From assembly GCF_010993745.1 (NCBI RefSeq), contig NZ_WOTN01000001.1, positions 1,801,235-1,865,234 on the forward strand: a DNA stretch of 64,000 nucleotides, written 5' to 3'. Both the position numbers and the translations under genes were made by a program. Shown here piece after piece: positions 1 through 9,913 of this stretch. This stretch comes from Fodinicola acaciae (GTDB lineage Bacteria; Actinomycetota; Actinomycetes; Mycobacteriales; HKI-0501). Under the pieces are notes generated by a model. That model saw only the letters and a list, made by a program, of their open reading frames with translations, made no database searches and was not told the DNA's origin. Within the stretch, counting starts at the first letter, position 1; each line of letters begins with the position of its first letter.

Positions 1-1
1 T

Positions 2-802
2 GAGAGCGCCACCCAGACGGCTCCCACAACGACGGCGCGGCGGAACGGAGACATCGGCACGACCGTCGGCCTGTTGGTCGTCGGGGCAGGATCCGGGCTC
101 TTGTCGTTGGCGACATGGGCGAACCTCTCCGACCTCGTAGGAGTCACGACCACCGTACGGATCCTCGGCGTCTCCATCAGGATGGCGTGGCTCCTGCCGC
201 TCATCGTCGACGCATTCCTGATCATCACGACTCGCGACTGGCAGCGGCCGGCGCATGCGATCTCCGAGGGCACTCGCGCGCTCGCACGTCGGTGCGCCAT
301 CGGCGCTGTGATCGTATCCATCCTCGCCAACGCGATCTATCAAGCCCTCACAACTCCGGGTGGCATCACCCGCCTGCAGTGGTGGATCGCGGTCTTCGTC
401 GCCGCGATGCCGCCGGTCATGTTTGCCCTCGCCGCACACCTACGCGCGCGGCATCGCAGCGACCGCGAGCATCCGACCGCCGTCGACACTTCATCCGCGG
501 GCTGCGGTCATGACCTGACCAAAGTCGAGAAGATGCGCGCGCACTGGCTGAACGAGACAGCCACCGGTCGTACGCCGAGCAGTGCCGAGCTCGCACGTAC
601 GGCAGGGGCGTCGCTATCGCACGCCCGTGCCGAGCGCCGGGGCTGGCTCCGCGAGTTCAAGGATGCGCAGCAAACTAAGACGCCAGGTGGCAGCGCGCCC
701 ACGGACCGGGCCGACTCGGATCTGAGCATCGATAGCGCAGCCGGCTTGCCGGAAACCGGCCGACCCACGGCCATCGTCAACGGTGCAAGGCCTCGACCCT
801 GA
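2..802 (+). CDS. DUF2637 (SpdB-like) membrane protein, 5' end outside window
   Basis: The frame is open to the left edge, so the start lies outside the window or at an internal TTG/GTG. About four hydrophobic segments fill the first 130 residues (GLLVVGAGSGLLSLATWANL, a MAWLLPLIVDAFLI segment, AIGAVIVSILANAIY, WWIAVFVAAMPPVMFALAAH). This is the DUF2637 pattern of SpdB-like spread proteins found on actinomycete plasmids and integrative elements. A cytoplasmic C-terminal tail contains a short helix-turn-helix-like stretch (TPSSAELARTAGASLSHARAERR). The family is linked to conjugative spreading of plasmids and pSAM2-type elements, so the gene suggests that the left part of the window is mobile-element DNA. 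No Tra ATPase is visible here. Confidence 0.75.
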   Translation, partial: ESATQTAPTTTARRNGDIGTTVGLLVVGAGSGLLSLATWANLSDLVGVTTTVRILGVSIRMAWLLPLIVDAFLIITTRDWQRPAHAISEGTRALARRCAIGAVIVSILANAIYQALTTPGGITRLQWWIAVFVAAMPPVMFALAAHLRARHRSDREHPTAVDTSSAGCGHDLTKVEKMRAHWLNETATGRTPSSAELARTAGASLSHARAERRGWLREFKDAQQTKTPGGSAPTDRADSDLSIDSAAGLPETGRPTAIVNGARPRP

Positions 803-814
803 CCGCTGTCAGGC

Positions 815-860
815 GGCCGGGAGCGGAACGCCCGAAGGCGTCGGCAACCCGCTCCCGGCC
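815..860 (+). terminator. Hairpin terminator after the DUF2637 gene
   Basis: Perfect 12-bp inverted repeat (GGCCGGGAGCGG at 815-826, CCGCTCCCGGCC at 849-860) with a 22-nt loop, starting 13 nt after the stop codon. There is no U-tract, as is usual in high-GC actinomycetes. No gene is visible between this hairpin and about 1132. Confidence 0.7.
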
Positions 861-1132
861 TGGTCGCAGGCACGGCCACTCAGGTCCAACCAGACCCATC
901 TCCGCGCTGCGACGTAGGGGATTCTACGGATCACGCAGCCGCTCCGCCTGGGTTCGGCGACGCACGACGTGGACCGAGGGAAGATTGCCCGTGTCAACGA
1001 CCGCACCGCTCACGGACACATCCGCGAGCTCCCTTACCGTGGACGACCGTATTCATCGATGCTCTTTACGTCGTTCGTTGGCGCGGCGACATCGTGGTCT
1101 TGTCTCCGGGGTCACTGCGTGGAACTGGCTGA

Positions 1133-3737
1133 TCATCGACCGCGTTGGGGCAGCTGGAAGAATGTTGCTGGGCTGAGCGCGCCGGTCGCCGCGGCGGTCG
1201 GGCTTTGCCAGTCGGTCACGGATACATCGACGTGGACGTGCCCGGAGACCGCGTTGCCGGACATTCCTGAACGGCCGAGAACGGTCGGGTTTTCCAGCGT
1301 GACGGGGTCGCCGATCCGTAACCGTGGCGTGATCCAGCTCAGGTGCGTATAGGCCACCGTGACGAAGATCCGCCGGTTTGCCGCGTTCCGATACGTGTTG
1401 AACACTCACCGCAGCACCGCCTGGGCGCTCCAGCGAGACGGCCTCACCTGGCCGGTACGTCTCGTCGTCGCCGGAGCCGCTGGGTGGGCGGTCCACCCCC
1501 GACGCCGGACGTGCGGCCGTATGCGCCGTAACCGCCCACAGGTACCGCTCGACAGCGTGACGTAGCTGGTCGTCCGAGGCCAGTGCCCGCCGCGTAGCCT
1601 GTCGTACGGGATCGACGTACTGCCGATATTCGATCGGCACGCCGCTCGCCCACCATGCGGTGGAACGACGCGAGGCGTCCACCGACTGGAGAATGTCGCC
1701 GACGGGTACACCTGCGAGCTGTACGTCAGTCGACAGTGCCGAGACCAGCGCGGCTCGCAACTCGGCGCGCATGGCACCGACTGTCGGGCCGGAACCGGCC
1801 GTGGATCGGTTCGCTGGTGCTGCGGGCGCACGTCGGCCTAGCGTGGGTTCGACTCCGATGACCGGATCGATGAAGAGCACACCGGCTAGGAAGCGATCTG
1901 GATCCACGCCACCGCGCTGCAAGCCCGCGATTCGGCCGACAATATCGGCTGGCATCACATAACCGGGATCCACCGGTGGCCCCGCCTGCACCGAACCACC
2001 CTGTTGGCTGCGTAGATAGACCGTACTGGCGCTCACGGCGTCGACATCCGACAGCAGCCGGTTGATCTGGTCATGCTCCGTCTGGGTACGCCCTGGCCGG
2101 TTCGCCTGCCGCGCTAGCAGAGCGCGCAACCGTCCCCGGAATCCGCGGCCGAGATATCCCTGTGCGATCTTGCCGGCGAGTTCCTGGCGGGCCGAGGAAA
2201 AGTCGACCCAGGAAATCCGTCCGGAATGCCACTGGAACGGCTGTGCGCCATCGCCGACCGCGTCGACCGAGCCGGGCAGCTGCGCCGGAGCGGCCGTCGT
2301 GACAAGCGTGCCCACGGCGGTGTCCTGGTCGGTGGCGCCGACGCCGTGACGGGCCTAGGTACTGCCGAGCGATCGGCTGTTCTGGATGCCGGTCTGCTCG
2401 GTACGGTCGTGGTAGCGGTTTTCGGCCGTCAGCAACCGGCGTAGGTGCTCCTCCAACGGCGGACAACCCGGCGGTGCTTCGCGGATGTAACGGGCTGCCA
2501 AGAGTTCGATGGCGTCCAGCCGCCCGCCACCGCCCGTTTCCGTGCCGACGCCGAGACTCTCGGCTATCCGCATTGGTTGAGAATTGTCGGCGGACGCCGG
2601 CCGCAGCCGGTTTTCCGTTACTCTGAGCTGATCTAGACGGCCAGCACGGCGAGCGCGCAGTCGATCGCGGGCCGCGTCGATCCGGTCGGGCGTGTCCGGA
2701 TCGGACAGTACGTCCTGGTGGCTCTGGCTGGGGCGCGGAGCGAGCCGATCGAGTGCTACGGATGTGTGGGAACCGATCTCGTCGACCACTCCGGCTCGCG
2801 GTGTTCGTGTCTGTCCGGATATCCGGCGCTCGGCCGCGGCGAGAATGCGCCCGTCCCGAATGTCGGTGGCGCTTGGAAGGCGTCGCCGCGGATGCGCTGT
2901 TCCATCTCGGCGACCATGGCGGCGTGGCTGGTCGGTGCGAGCTCGCGTACGCCGTTCGTCGCGGCCAGCAGCGCGTCCATCCCGACTTGCGCTGCGGCCC
3001 GCAACACGGCCCGCTGGCCCGCTGATCTCGGCAATCACTGCGACCATCGCCGCGTCGAGTGGACGGTCGCGGACCGCACCGCCCGACGGCGGCCGGCGTG
3101 GCCCGATCACCGACGCCGGCCGGACGCCCCGAGCCCAGTCGCGCACCGCGGCGGCATGTGCGAGCAGTACGTGCGATTCCCAGTCCTCTCGGAGGGCTGC
3201 CTGGGCATTCAGCCGCAACTGTTCGGTGGCCGCGTCGAATCGCGATCGCAGCGCGTCGACGCGATCCGGATGCTGCGCGGCGTAGCTGGACAACCGCGTC
3301 GCCGCCGCCGCGGCGGCCGGTCCTCCGGCGACGACGGTCGCCACGTCGGCTTCCTCGTTCACCGACATTGTTCCAGCGTCACCGAGAGACTGGCGCTGGA
3401 CGACCATCCGGCTCACCGCCGCGTTGCCAGCCGCCTTCTGCAACGCCATCATCCAGTGCCCCGGCCGGTAAGCCGGACGTACGGCAACGGGCGGCGTAGT
3501 GGGAGGAACCGGCTCCCGCATTGCTCGGTCCATCAACACCCTTTCGACGCCTGCCTCATGATGCGCACCCGCACGCGCCTCGCGCATGAGTAGACGCATA
3601 CTCAGATCCAGATCGCGGATCTGTTGCGCACGCTCGGCGACGTCGTAGGTCGGCCTCGCCAAGAGCCCGCGACACCATTGGCGGCGCCGACGTAGCCGCG
3701 CAGCGTACGCAGTTGTGAACCGTTCTTCTTTGCTCAA
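1133..3737 (-). pseudogene. Frame-broken eCIS-associated-type protein (LQ-AAGN-AV motif) with M23-like tail
   Basis: Coding potential runs leftward over 2.6 kb but changes frame. Near the N-terminus lies GHWMMALQKAAGNAAVSRM, which matches the LQR-AGN-AV-L motif typical of proteins linked to extracellular contractile injection systems (DUF4157-type company). Between about 3034 and 2860 the plausible protein moves to another frame (RAVLRAAAQVGMDALLAATN) and then returns. A TAG interrupts the frame at 2355-2357. Near 1400-1450 the frame shifts again into a tail with YTHLSWITPRLRIGD and GRSGMSGNAVSGHVHVDV, which resembles the end of an M23/LytM fold (the S/TG-GHxH part); the first Zn-binding motif HxxxD is not seen. 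It lies just downstream of the TAD operon. It is either a decayed gene or several sequencing indels. The listed start at 3737 is a TTG and is uncertain. Confidence 0.5.
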
Positions 3738-3824
3738 GCCGAAACGGCCCAGTTGCCGGCACGCCCGTCACGTCGCGCGACCACCCGCTGCTCGCCCGTT
3801 CCGCCGGCGCCAGGCATAAACTGT

Positions 3825-6479
3825 TCAACCTCGCAATGGGACTGCGTCAGTCGAAGCCAATCGGTCGGCGAGTTCGATGATGTCTCGGGACGGGTAGGAA
3901 CCAATGTCGGCCATCCTGGCGACCGCTAGGTCCCGGATGGCGCGTACGGCGGTCGAGCGCCCCGCCTCGCTGCGCATCCAAAGTACGTACAAGGACTCGT
4001 TGTCGGGCGTCATCGCTACCAAATGACTGGCGATGGCTGCAGCGAGTCCCCCGTTATCGTTAGCCTCAATCAGGTGCTCTGCAACCCCGCCGAGTAAGCG
4101 GGTGACCTGCGCGACTACGGCTTCGTCGGCGTCCGCAAGCCAGTCGGCCGGTGCTCCAGCTGCGTCGAGGTGGCCCTGGTGGATTCGCAGAGCCCGCCCC
4201 GCAGCTGCAACGTCGCGCCGATTCTCGACGAGATGCGTCATCAAGCCCTGCAGTTCCCATGCGTCCACCTGCCATTTCGACGGATCGAGTCGGTATCGCT
4301 TGCGGTCGTGGAGGATGAATCCCCAGTCGGCCGATACCGCTTGGCAGTCGCGCATCGCTGGCGAGCTTTCGGACTCGCCTGCCGCAAGGTTCAGGTGACG
4401 GCGAAGTCGGATCAACAGTGTCGATAGGGCGTTGCGCGCCGATTGATGCCGCTGATCAGGCCAGAGCGCAGCGAGAACCTCGCCCAGGGCGAGACCGTCG
4501 CGGTGAAGCGCAAGCAGGACAAGCAGTTCCACGGCCTTGTCACCGGGCAGCGAAAGCGATGCTCCGGTCGAATCATGAAGTTCGAATCGCCCAAAGACAG
4601 TCATCCTCAACGCTTTATTGGCTGCGGTGAGCGTACGGTCGGGCGGCGCTGGTGCGGACGCTACGTCAGCCTGGTCTTCAGCTCCCTTGGCAGGAAGGGA
4701 TTCTTCGGCTGAGCGAGCGGCAGGAATCGGAGTGGCCGACTCCGAGGGCTGGCCGTTCATGCGCGTTAGCAACTCGGCCAGGTGTTTCGCGGGCAGACAC
4801 CCAAGTCGCGCGCCCGACAACTGCGGCAGTCCGGTTGACTCCGTCGTGACGAGGCCATCTGCGGCAACAGTGCAACTGGCCCCGGTCGAGTTAGTGGCAA
4901 GCACGATCAGTCGTACGCCAAGCTGGTGCCGCTGAATTTCCACTGAAACGGCCTTCAACCGACGATCGTCGGCGAGCGCGCTGGCCACTACAACGACGAG
5001 CAAGGGCTTGGTCGGCGAGCTCATGCCGTCGAGCACCATGCGACGTCGGGTGACGACGATCCCCTCCAACCTGTCGAGCAGGTCACTCTCGTTGGACGGC
5101 TGGTCAGCCTGCCGCCACGGGCTGGGATGAGGGTCGAGCAAGGTGATCAACGCGGACGTTGCGACCAGCAGCTCCACGCCATCGAAACCCGGTGAGGATT
5201 GCGCGGTTATTGGCGCCGAAGCCGAAATACCAGCGGCCACAGTCGTAGCGACGATCGAACGTATGGCGGCCAGCGCACCTGGACCACTGAGGTAGATGGG
5301 CCAGCTGATGGCCTCCAAACCAATTGTGAGTCCGTCGGCCGCTACCCCGATCGGAAGCAGTACAGGTTGGCGCAGCGACTGCGCGGACGACTCCGCGGAA
5401 CTATCGACGCGTGCGTCAGTCGCATTCGGCGCTCGCCAGCGGAGTGTTGGCTGATTTGCCCGGAGAGAATGGATAAGTGCGCTACGAGGCTCTGCCGCAG
5501 AGTCCAGGTTGCTGTAATGCACAGTACGACGGCGTTGCCGGTATCCGAGCGCGAGAGCGGCAAGGATGGTGGCAGCGCCGGCTAGCGTAAGCCAGCCACC
5601 GCCGGGCAAAGCGACCATTCGGGGCTCATCAGCGGCGTTCTGCGTCGGCTGTGCGCGGTCGTTCGTCCCTCGCAGAGGTGAGGAACAGGTGGCCGAGGGC
5701 GGAGCCTTTCGTGAACTCGCCCCTCCACCAGCGCGTTCCGTCACTGTTCTTCGAGACGGAGCAACCGGCTGCGGCGTGATCTTGTTCGGTTGCGCCGTCG
5801 CTCCGACGGCGGAGCGATCGGGGATGTAGAGGATCCATTTAGGCCGGATACGGTTGGGGTTGCTGAAGATAATGCCGTCGGGCTGGACTTGGCCCTTGTT
5901 GGCGCGCCAAATCGTACGCCAAAGTCGCGAATTCCCATACGCCGAAGCCGCGATCGCCGAGAGTGTATCGTTATTCTTTACCTCGTAACGGTGTCCAGGT
6001 TTTGGCGACGCAGTCGTGGTCGGCTGCATGAGATTCGCCTGCCGATCCGGCCTCACTACTGCAGTCGAAGCCGTTGAGGCGACGGCGCCACGAGCGAGTA
6101 CGCCGGCAATGACTAGACTAACGAGGGTAGCAATGGCTGTCCGCACGGCACCATTTGGTGCTTGGTACTTGTGTCCGTTCCGTATCGCATGTATTTGACC
6201 AATCGCCTCGCCTGTTGCGTGAACGACGAGGTAAATCGACAAAGCTAACCAGCAGAACCATCCGACGTACGCTGCGACACGTCCAATCAGGTCGGCGACA
6301 GAAAGGTAGCTGGCCCAGTTGACGACTTCATCCCAAGTCAGCAAATGGCCAGGTGGCGATATCGGGGCGAATGCAAGCAATACGATTGGCGGCCCGACGA
6401 GCAGGCCGATGAGCACCACTGCAGCAGACAGGGCGCGCGCGATCCGGGCGACGCTTGCCAGGACTATTCGCGCCGTCAT
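3825..6479 (-). CDS. LysM and BTAD-domain membrane regulator of the TAD locus
   Basis: 884 residues. Three hydrophobic segments (about 16-38, 68-87 and 114-130) are followed by a LysM domain at about 163-220 (HRYEVKNNDTLSAIAASAYG). A further TM follows near 290-310 (GGGWLTLAGAATILAALALG). A long linker then leads to a C-terminal winged helix plus bacterial transcriptional activator domain from about 625 (LRMTVFGRFELHD, ALWPDQRHQSARNALSTLLIRLRRHL). In SARP-like proteins the BTAD controls transcription; in this architecture it sits on the inner side of a membrane protein whose LysM probably meets peptidoglycan. The start ATG overlaps the stop of the upstream TadG-like gene (ATGA). LysM-BTAD proteins recur at the end of actinobacterial TAD loci. 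Its exact role is inferred only. Confidence 0.8.
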   Translation of the reverse strand: MTARIVLASVARIARALSAAVVLIGLLVGPPIVLLAFAPISPPGHLLTWDEVVNWASYLSVADLIGRVAAYVGWFCWLALSIYLVVHATGEAIGQIHAIRNGHKYQAPNGAVRTAIATLVSLVIAGVLARGAVASTASTAVVRPDRQANLMQPTTTASPKPGHRYEVKNNDTLSAIAASAYGNSRLWRTIWRANKGQVQPDGIIFSNPNRIRPKWILYIPDRSAVGATAQPNKITPQPVAPSRRTVTERAGGGASSRKAPPSATCSSPLRGTNDRAQPTQNAADEPRMVALPGGGWLTLAGAATILAALALGYRQRRRTVHYSNLDSAAEPRSALIHSLRANQPTLRWRAPNATDARVDSSAESSAQSLRQPVLLPIGVAADGLTIGLEAISWPIYLSGPGALAAIRSIVATTVAAGISASAPITAQSSPGFDGVELLVATSALITLLDPHPSPWRQADQPSNESDLLDRLEGIVVTRRRMVLDGMSSPTKPLLVVVVASALADDRRLKAVSVEIQRHQLGVRLIVLATNSTGASCTVAADGLVTTESTGLPQLSGARLGCLPAKHLAELLTRMNGQPSESATPIPAARSAEESLPAKGAEDQADVASAPAPPDRTLTAANKALRMTVFGRFELHDSTGASLSLPGDKAVELLVLLALHRDGLALGEVLAALWPDQRHQSARNALSTLLIRLRRHLNLAAGESESSPAMRDCQAVSADWGFILHDRKRYRLDPSKWQVDAWELQGLMTHLVENRRDVAAAGRALRIHQGHLDAAGAPADWLADADEAVVAQVTRLLGGVAEHLIEANDNGGLAAAIASHLVAMTPDNESLYVLWMRSEAGRSTAVRAIRDLAVARMADIGSYPSRDIIELADRLASTDAVPLRG

Positions 6480-6946
6480 TCCCGGGCCCGGAGAGGAAAG
6501 AGGTAGGGCCGAGCCGATGCGGTCGCTGTGAGTGCCTGTCCATTCGGTCCCGTGAATCGCAGAACGGTACGTGGCTCCACCACGACGGTTACGAGCAACC
6601 GCGCAGGCGTGGCGACGGCCGTGCCCTTTAAATGGTACTGCTCCAACACGCTCTCGGCTGCGGCCTCAGCCGCTTTGACATCGAGAGTCAGTACACGGCT
6701 GCCACTGCGAAGGCTTCTGAGATCGACTTGTTGGGCACCAATCCGAGCCGCTGACGCTGCGTAGCCTAGCGCACGGTCCATCGCGTTGATCGCCTGTGCA
6801 GACTGCGCATAGAAACAGGCGAGGACAATCAAAGCTGTCGCGAGAACAGCGATCATCGGGCTGATCTGACCCGCATCGTCTGCGAATCGCCAGGATGGAC
6901 GGCGTATGACTGTACGCCAGCCCACGCACACGAATTGGCGGTTCAC
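6476..6946 (-). CDS. TadG-like pilus-associated protein
   Basis: 156 residues from a GTG that overlaps the upstream stop (GTGA at 6943-6946). After about 22 mostly basic residues comes DDAGQISPMIAVLATALIVLACF, the G-Q-S/T-P-...-hydrophobic start typical of Flp-pilus TadG/Rv3654c-type proteins, then one TM segment and a small extracytoplasmic domain with beta-rich ARLLVTVVVEPRTVLRF. Such proteins are processed or displayed like pseudopilins by the TAD machinery. A longer reading from 7048 would overlap the upstream gene by 100 nt and is unlikely. Translational coupling with its neighbours fits one operon. Confidence 0.7.
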   Translation of the reverse strand: MNRQFVCVGWRTVIRRPSWRFADDAGQISPMIAVLATALIVLACFYAQSAQAINAMDRALGYAASAARIGAQQVDLRSLRSGSRVLTLDVKAAEAAAESVLEQYHLKGTAVATPARLLVTVVVEPRTVLRFTGPNGQALTATASARPYLFPLRARE

Positions 6947-7383
6947 GAGCCCGCCCGATAGACGTCGATTCCGCTGATTCCTGTCGCTGTAAAGACGACC
7001 GTGCCAGGAACACCAGGCAGATCGAGGTCGGCGAGGCCGACAATGCACCGTACATGAACCGTGACCAGACCGCCTGGTTGGAAGCTCCCGAGGTCAACGT
7101 CAACGTAATGTTCGATGCAGACGTGCTTGTGTTCATTGAAGGTTCTACCTGCCTGATCGATCGCCTTCTCCCGTGCGGCTTCCTTCGTACGAACAACCGT
7201 CGCAGCGCGTGCCGCACGCTCGGCAGCTGTTTGCACGATGTGACCTGCGATTGCCGCGCGACCGATCGCTAGGAAAACGCCGAAGACGATTACCACGACC
7301 AGCATTGCGGCAACCGCCTCGACAGCGGCCGAACCGCTGTCCCCGGCGGCTCCTCTGGCAGCCGATCGAACGACGCGTGTCAT
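6943..7383 (-). CDS. TadE-family pseudopilin
   Basis: 146 residues. The N-terminal motif GDSGSAAVEAVAAMLVVVIVFGVFLAIGR is the G-S-A-x-V-E-x(n)-hydrophobic signature of TadE-like minor pilins, where the Glu precedes the pilin-like TM helix. The C-terminal 100 residues form a soluble domain with two Cys (HVCIEHYV, VHVRCIVG) that could make a disulfide outside the membrane. The start ATG overlaps the stop of the preceding TadE-like gene by 4 nt. Family role: minor subunit of the TAD/Flp pilus, cleaved by a prepilin peptidase (not encoded in the window). Confidence 0.75.
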   Translation of the reverse strand: MTRVVRSAARGAAGDSGSAAVEAVAAMLVVVIVFGVFLAIGRAAIAGHIVQTAAERAARAATVVRTKEAAREKAIDQAGRTFNEHKHVCIEHYVDVDLGSFQPGGLVTVHVRCIVGLADLDLPGVPGTVVFTATGISGIDVYRAGS

Positions 7384-7799
7384 CGTGACCCAATTTCCGG
7401 ACCTTGGACATACCGCTCGCGTGGACCACTTGCGTGAGCCTCGACGACGGCGAAACGGTCAGGCAGCACTGCGACAATCCTCGCCCGGACGGTGACGAGA
7501 ACGGTTGCCTGGTCTCCACTCACCTCGACTCGAACATCTCGAAGCGAGCGCCCGGCGAGCTGTTCAGCCACCGATAGTCCAGTGGTCCTGCCATCTTCTG
7601 GCGTGCCACCAAAAAGGCGGGCAGCCGTCAATGCATGGTCAGCAACAACTGTCACGATTTGTTCGCCACGCAGGTACATTGCCAGGTCGAGCAGACCGAG
7701 GAAAACCAGCAGTAACGCCGGCAGGACAAGCACTGCCTGCACCGTTATCGACCCACAGTCTGCGCCGAGCTTGCTGCTGAACGACCTCGCCATCCTCAA
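7380..7799 (-). CDS. TadE-family pseudopilin (second copy)
   Basis: 139 residues. DCGSITVQAVLVLPALLLVFLGLLDLAMYLRGEQIV matches the TadE signature (G-S-x-T/V-x-hydrophobic, with Q where the usual E stands), followed by a soluble part with the repeated VRVEVSGDQATVLVTVRARI pattern seen in TadE proteins. Its stop overlaps the next TadE gene and its start ATG overlaps the stop of the small one-TM protein upstream (7796-7799). The Glu-to-Gln change at the pilin-processing position distinguishes it from the following copy. Confidence 0.75.
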   Translation of the reverse strand: MRMARSFSSKLGADCGSITVQAVLVLPALLLVFLGLLDLAMYLRGEQIVTVVADHALTAARLFGGTPEDGRTTGLSVAEQLAGRSLRDVRVEVSGDQATVLVTVRARIVAVLPDRFAVVEAHASGPRERYVQGPEIGSR

Positions 7800-8044
7800 C
7801 CACCGCCGATTGGTAGCAAGTGGAGGTTTTCAGCAACCCACAGCGCGATCTTCGCCATGACACCGAGAGCAATGATGATCCCGAAGACCGTGATGACGGT
7901 CGTCTGCGAAACATCGCCTGCCTCAGTATCCTGCCGCCGGATCGCGACTACCCACCTTGCAGCGGCATCGCCGACTCGCATCCGTAGCTCACTAGGTTGC
8001 CTTGCCACTGCTTCGTTCTCCAAATGAGGAAGGTTGGACATCAT
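7796..8044 (-). CDS. Small one-TM protein of the TAD operon (pilin candidate)
   Basis: 82 residues, starting at the ATG that overlaps the TadB-TadC stop (TGATG at 8042-8046). A second ATG follows directly. The polar N-terminal half (LRMRVGDAAARWVVAIRRQDTEAGDVS) is followed by one TM segment TTVITVFGIIIALGVMAKIA and a short tail ending IGGG. Its position between tadC and tadE is where a Flp major pilin is usually encoded. However the canonical G-x-x-x-E processing site is not clear (TEAGDVSQTTV is the nearest), so it may instead be a scaffold subunit. Length suits a Flp-type subunit. Confidence 0.55.
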   Translation of the reverse strand: MMSNLPHLENEAVARQPSELRMRVGDAAARWVVAIRRQDTEAGDVSQTTVITVFGIIIALGVMAKIALWVAENLHLLPIGGG

Positions 8045-9906
8045 CACGCGACTCCGATCGTTAGCTGGACGAGCGCTGGATACAGCGCGAGACCAACAAG
8101 CCACGTAAAGGTCAGCGACGCCGGCACCCAGATGCGTTCAGATGCCGCCGCGATCTGGGCTCTCGTTGCCGCCCTTCGGCTGGCGCGCAGCGTTTCTGCC
8201 AGGTCGCGCAACGCCGGCCGCACGCGCGTGCCGTCGGTGGTAGCCAGTTCGAGGACGCCCGCGACATCCCGGAACTCGGCGACCTGGCTGTGTGCAGCCA
8301 GTCGCTCCAGGCCGCGATAGTGGCTCAGGCCGCGGTTGCGCGCGTCGACGAGCGTGTGCCGGATCTGGTCTGCGCCATCTCCACTGATCTGTTCGGTAGC
8401 TTGTGCGGTCGCCTGTTCTATGCCAGCGGCACCTCGAGTGGCCATCGCGACCAAGTCGAGCCAGACGGATAGCGCGTGCACCATTCGATCTCGCCGGCGT
8501 GCCGCCTCGGTTCGCAACGCTCGGCCCGCTCCCCACGTGCCTGCGGCCGCGCCGACAAGTGCGAGTATCGCCGCAACGATCAGGGGCGTACCAATCGAGA
8601 CTCCCACAACAATTCCTGCCATACCGCCAAGAACTGCGGTTCCGGAGCATCGTGCTGCGTACGTACGTACCGGTAGCTCAAGCAACCGCAGGTTCGCACG
8701 AGCCGACTCTCCAAGAATTCCGCTCCACGCGGCAACGCGCGCCAGCGCTCCGTCGTCATCACTCCAGCGGCGCAACCGTGGAACGGCGCCGGTGGACGCG
8801 GCGATGACATCGGCCAGCGCGGGCCGCCGACGCCAGAGACCTCGCACGACGACGATCGCGCCCCCACCGATCAGCACGCCGCAAATCACGATGACTGGCA
8901 ACGACGAATTGGCCTCGCCGCCAATCATTGCGGTTGCGGGCAGGAGCAACGCTGAGCTCCACACGCGTTCTGCTGTCCCCATCCGCGTGGGCTTCGCCGG
9001 ATGTGTCGTAGCGTCAAAATGGCTTGAACCGGCGGCAAGAATTCGTGGCTGTTCGGGTATCTCGGCAACTCGGCGCATCCACCAGAGACAAGCGGCGTAT
9101 CCAGCGGCAATTCCCACAATCACCAGCTGACCAAAGAAAGTCTTATACGCGGCGAGATAGTTCGCAAAGAATAGGCATATCACCGCAACCATAGTTGCTG
9201 AACTACCGAGCACGATCCGGACAGCAGTCCGCGACGCGGCTCGTTCGGCGTACGCCTCCCGACGCATCTGCGCATCGTCGCGAGCTACCCTGCGCACCTC
9301 GTCCAGGCAGTCAGCCAAACCTTCGGAACGTCGAGCAGCCATAGCCAGCGCGACGCATACCAGGTCACCAGTCCCGTCGTTGAGTTCGTCCTGACACTTC
9401 CGCAGCGCTTCACGAGTGTCCTGACCGCCTTCGAGCCGGGTCGCCAGTCGACGAATCGCTGGGGCGATCGCGGCTGGCGCCAAAGCGGCAGAACGCACGA
9501 GCGCCTGCTGGAGGCCAGATACGGCGCGCACGGACGACACGAGATGCCCCGCCCACATGGCGATCGCATCCGATCGCGCGACTCGCTGCTCGTGCTCGCG
9601 GGTACTTCCCGCGAGCGCCGGCCACCACCAGACCGCGAGCGCTGCCAGCGGCAACGCAACGGGCCAGCCAGTGAATATCCACACTGCGAGTCCGGCAGCG
9701 ACGGACAACGAAGCTCGCCGACCCCAAGGAGGGCGAGCCGCCCCACCGTCACGCCGATCGAGATCGCCGCGAGCCGTCGTATCAGCCGCATCCGTACGAC
9801 GCTTGGATGCTGCCACTACGAAGAAAAGCGTGCCCAGGCCGAGCGCAATACCAGCAGCCACAATCATTAGCCAGTCGCCGACAGAGGTCATCGATAGGTC
9901 GATCAT
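8044..9906 (-). CDS. Fused TadB-TadC type II secretion F domain protein
   Basis: 620 residues from the ATG at 9906. This start follows GGTGAGAA, which contains the tadA stop codon, 7 nt away. The N-terminal half has a leader TM (GDWLMIVAAGIALGLGTLFF), a TM pair (about 70-105), a cytoplasmic GspF-like domain (SAIRAVSGLQQALVRSA-like, EALRKCQDELNDGTGDLVCVAL) and two TMs near 235-280. The C-terminal half repeats this plan (TM pair near 335-365, TMs near 430-470, GspF-like domain with SVWLDLVAMATRGAAGIEQA, final TM VPASLTFTWLVGLALYP). TadB and TadC are normally two separate inner-membrane platform proteins of about 300 residues each; here one gene covers both. Confidence 0.8.
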   Translation of the reverse strand: MIDLSMTSVGDWLMIVAAGIALGLGTLFFVVAASKRRTDAADTTARGDLDRRDGGAARPPWGRRASLSVAAGLAVWIFTGWPVALPLAALAVWWWPALAGSTREHEQRVARSDAIAMWAGHLVSSVRAVSGLQQALVRSAALAPAAIAPAIRRLATRLEGGQDTREALRKCQDELNDGTGDLVCVALAMAARRSEGLADCLDEVRRVARDDAQMRREAYAERAASRTAVRIVLGSSATMVAVICLFFANYLAAYKTFFGQLVIVGIAAGYAACLWWMRRVAEIPEQPRILAAGSSHFDATTHPAKPTRMGTAERVWSSALLLPATAMIGGEANSSLPVIVICGVLIGGGAIVVVRGLWRRRPALADVIAASTGAVPRLRRWSDDDGALARVAAWSGILGESARANLRLLELPVRTYAARCSGTAVLGGMAGIVVGVSIGTPLIVAAILALVGAAAGTWGAGRALRTEAARRRDRMVHALSVWLDLVAMATRGAAGIEQATAQATEQISGDGADQIRHTLVDARNRGLSHYRGLERLAAHSQVAEFRDVAGVLELATTDGTRVRPALRDLAETLRASRRAATRAQIAAASERIWVPASLTFTWLVGLALYPALVQLTIGVA

Positions 9907-9913
9907 CGGGTTC

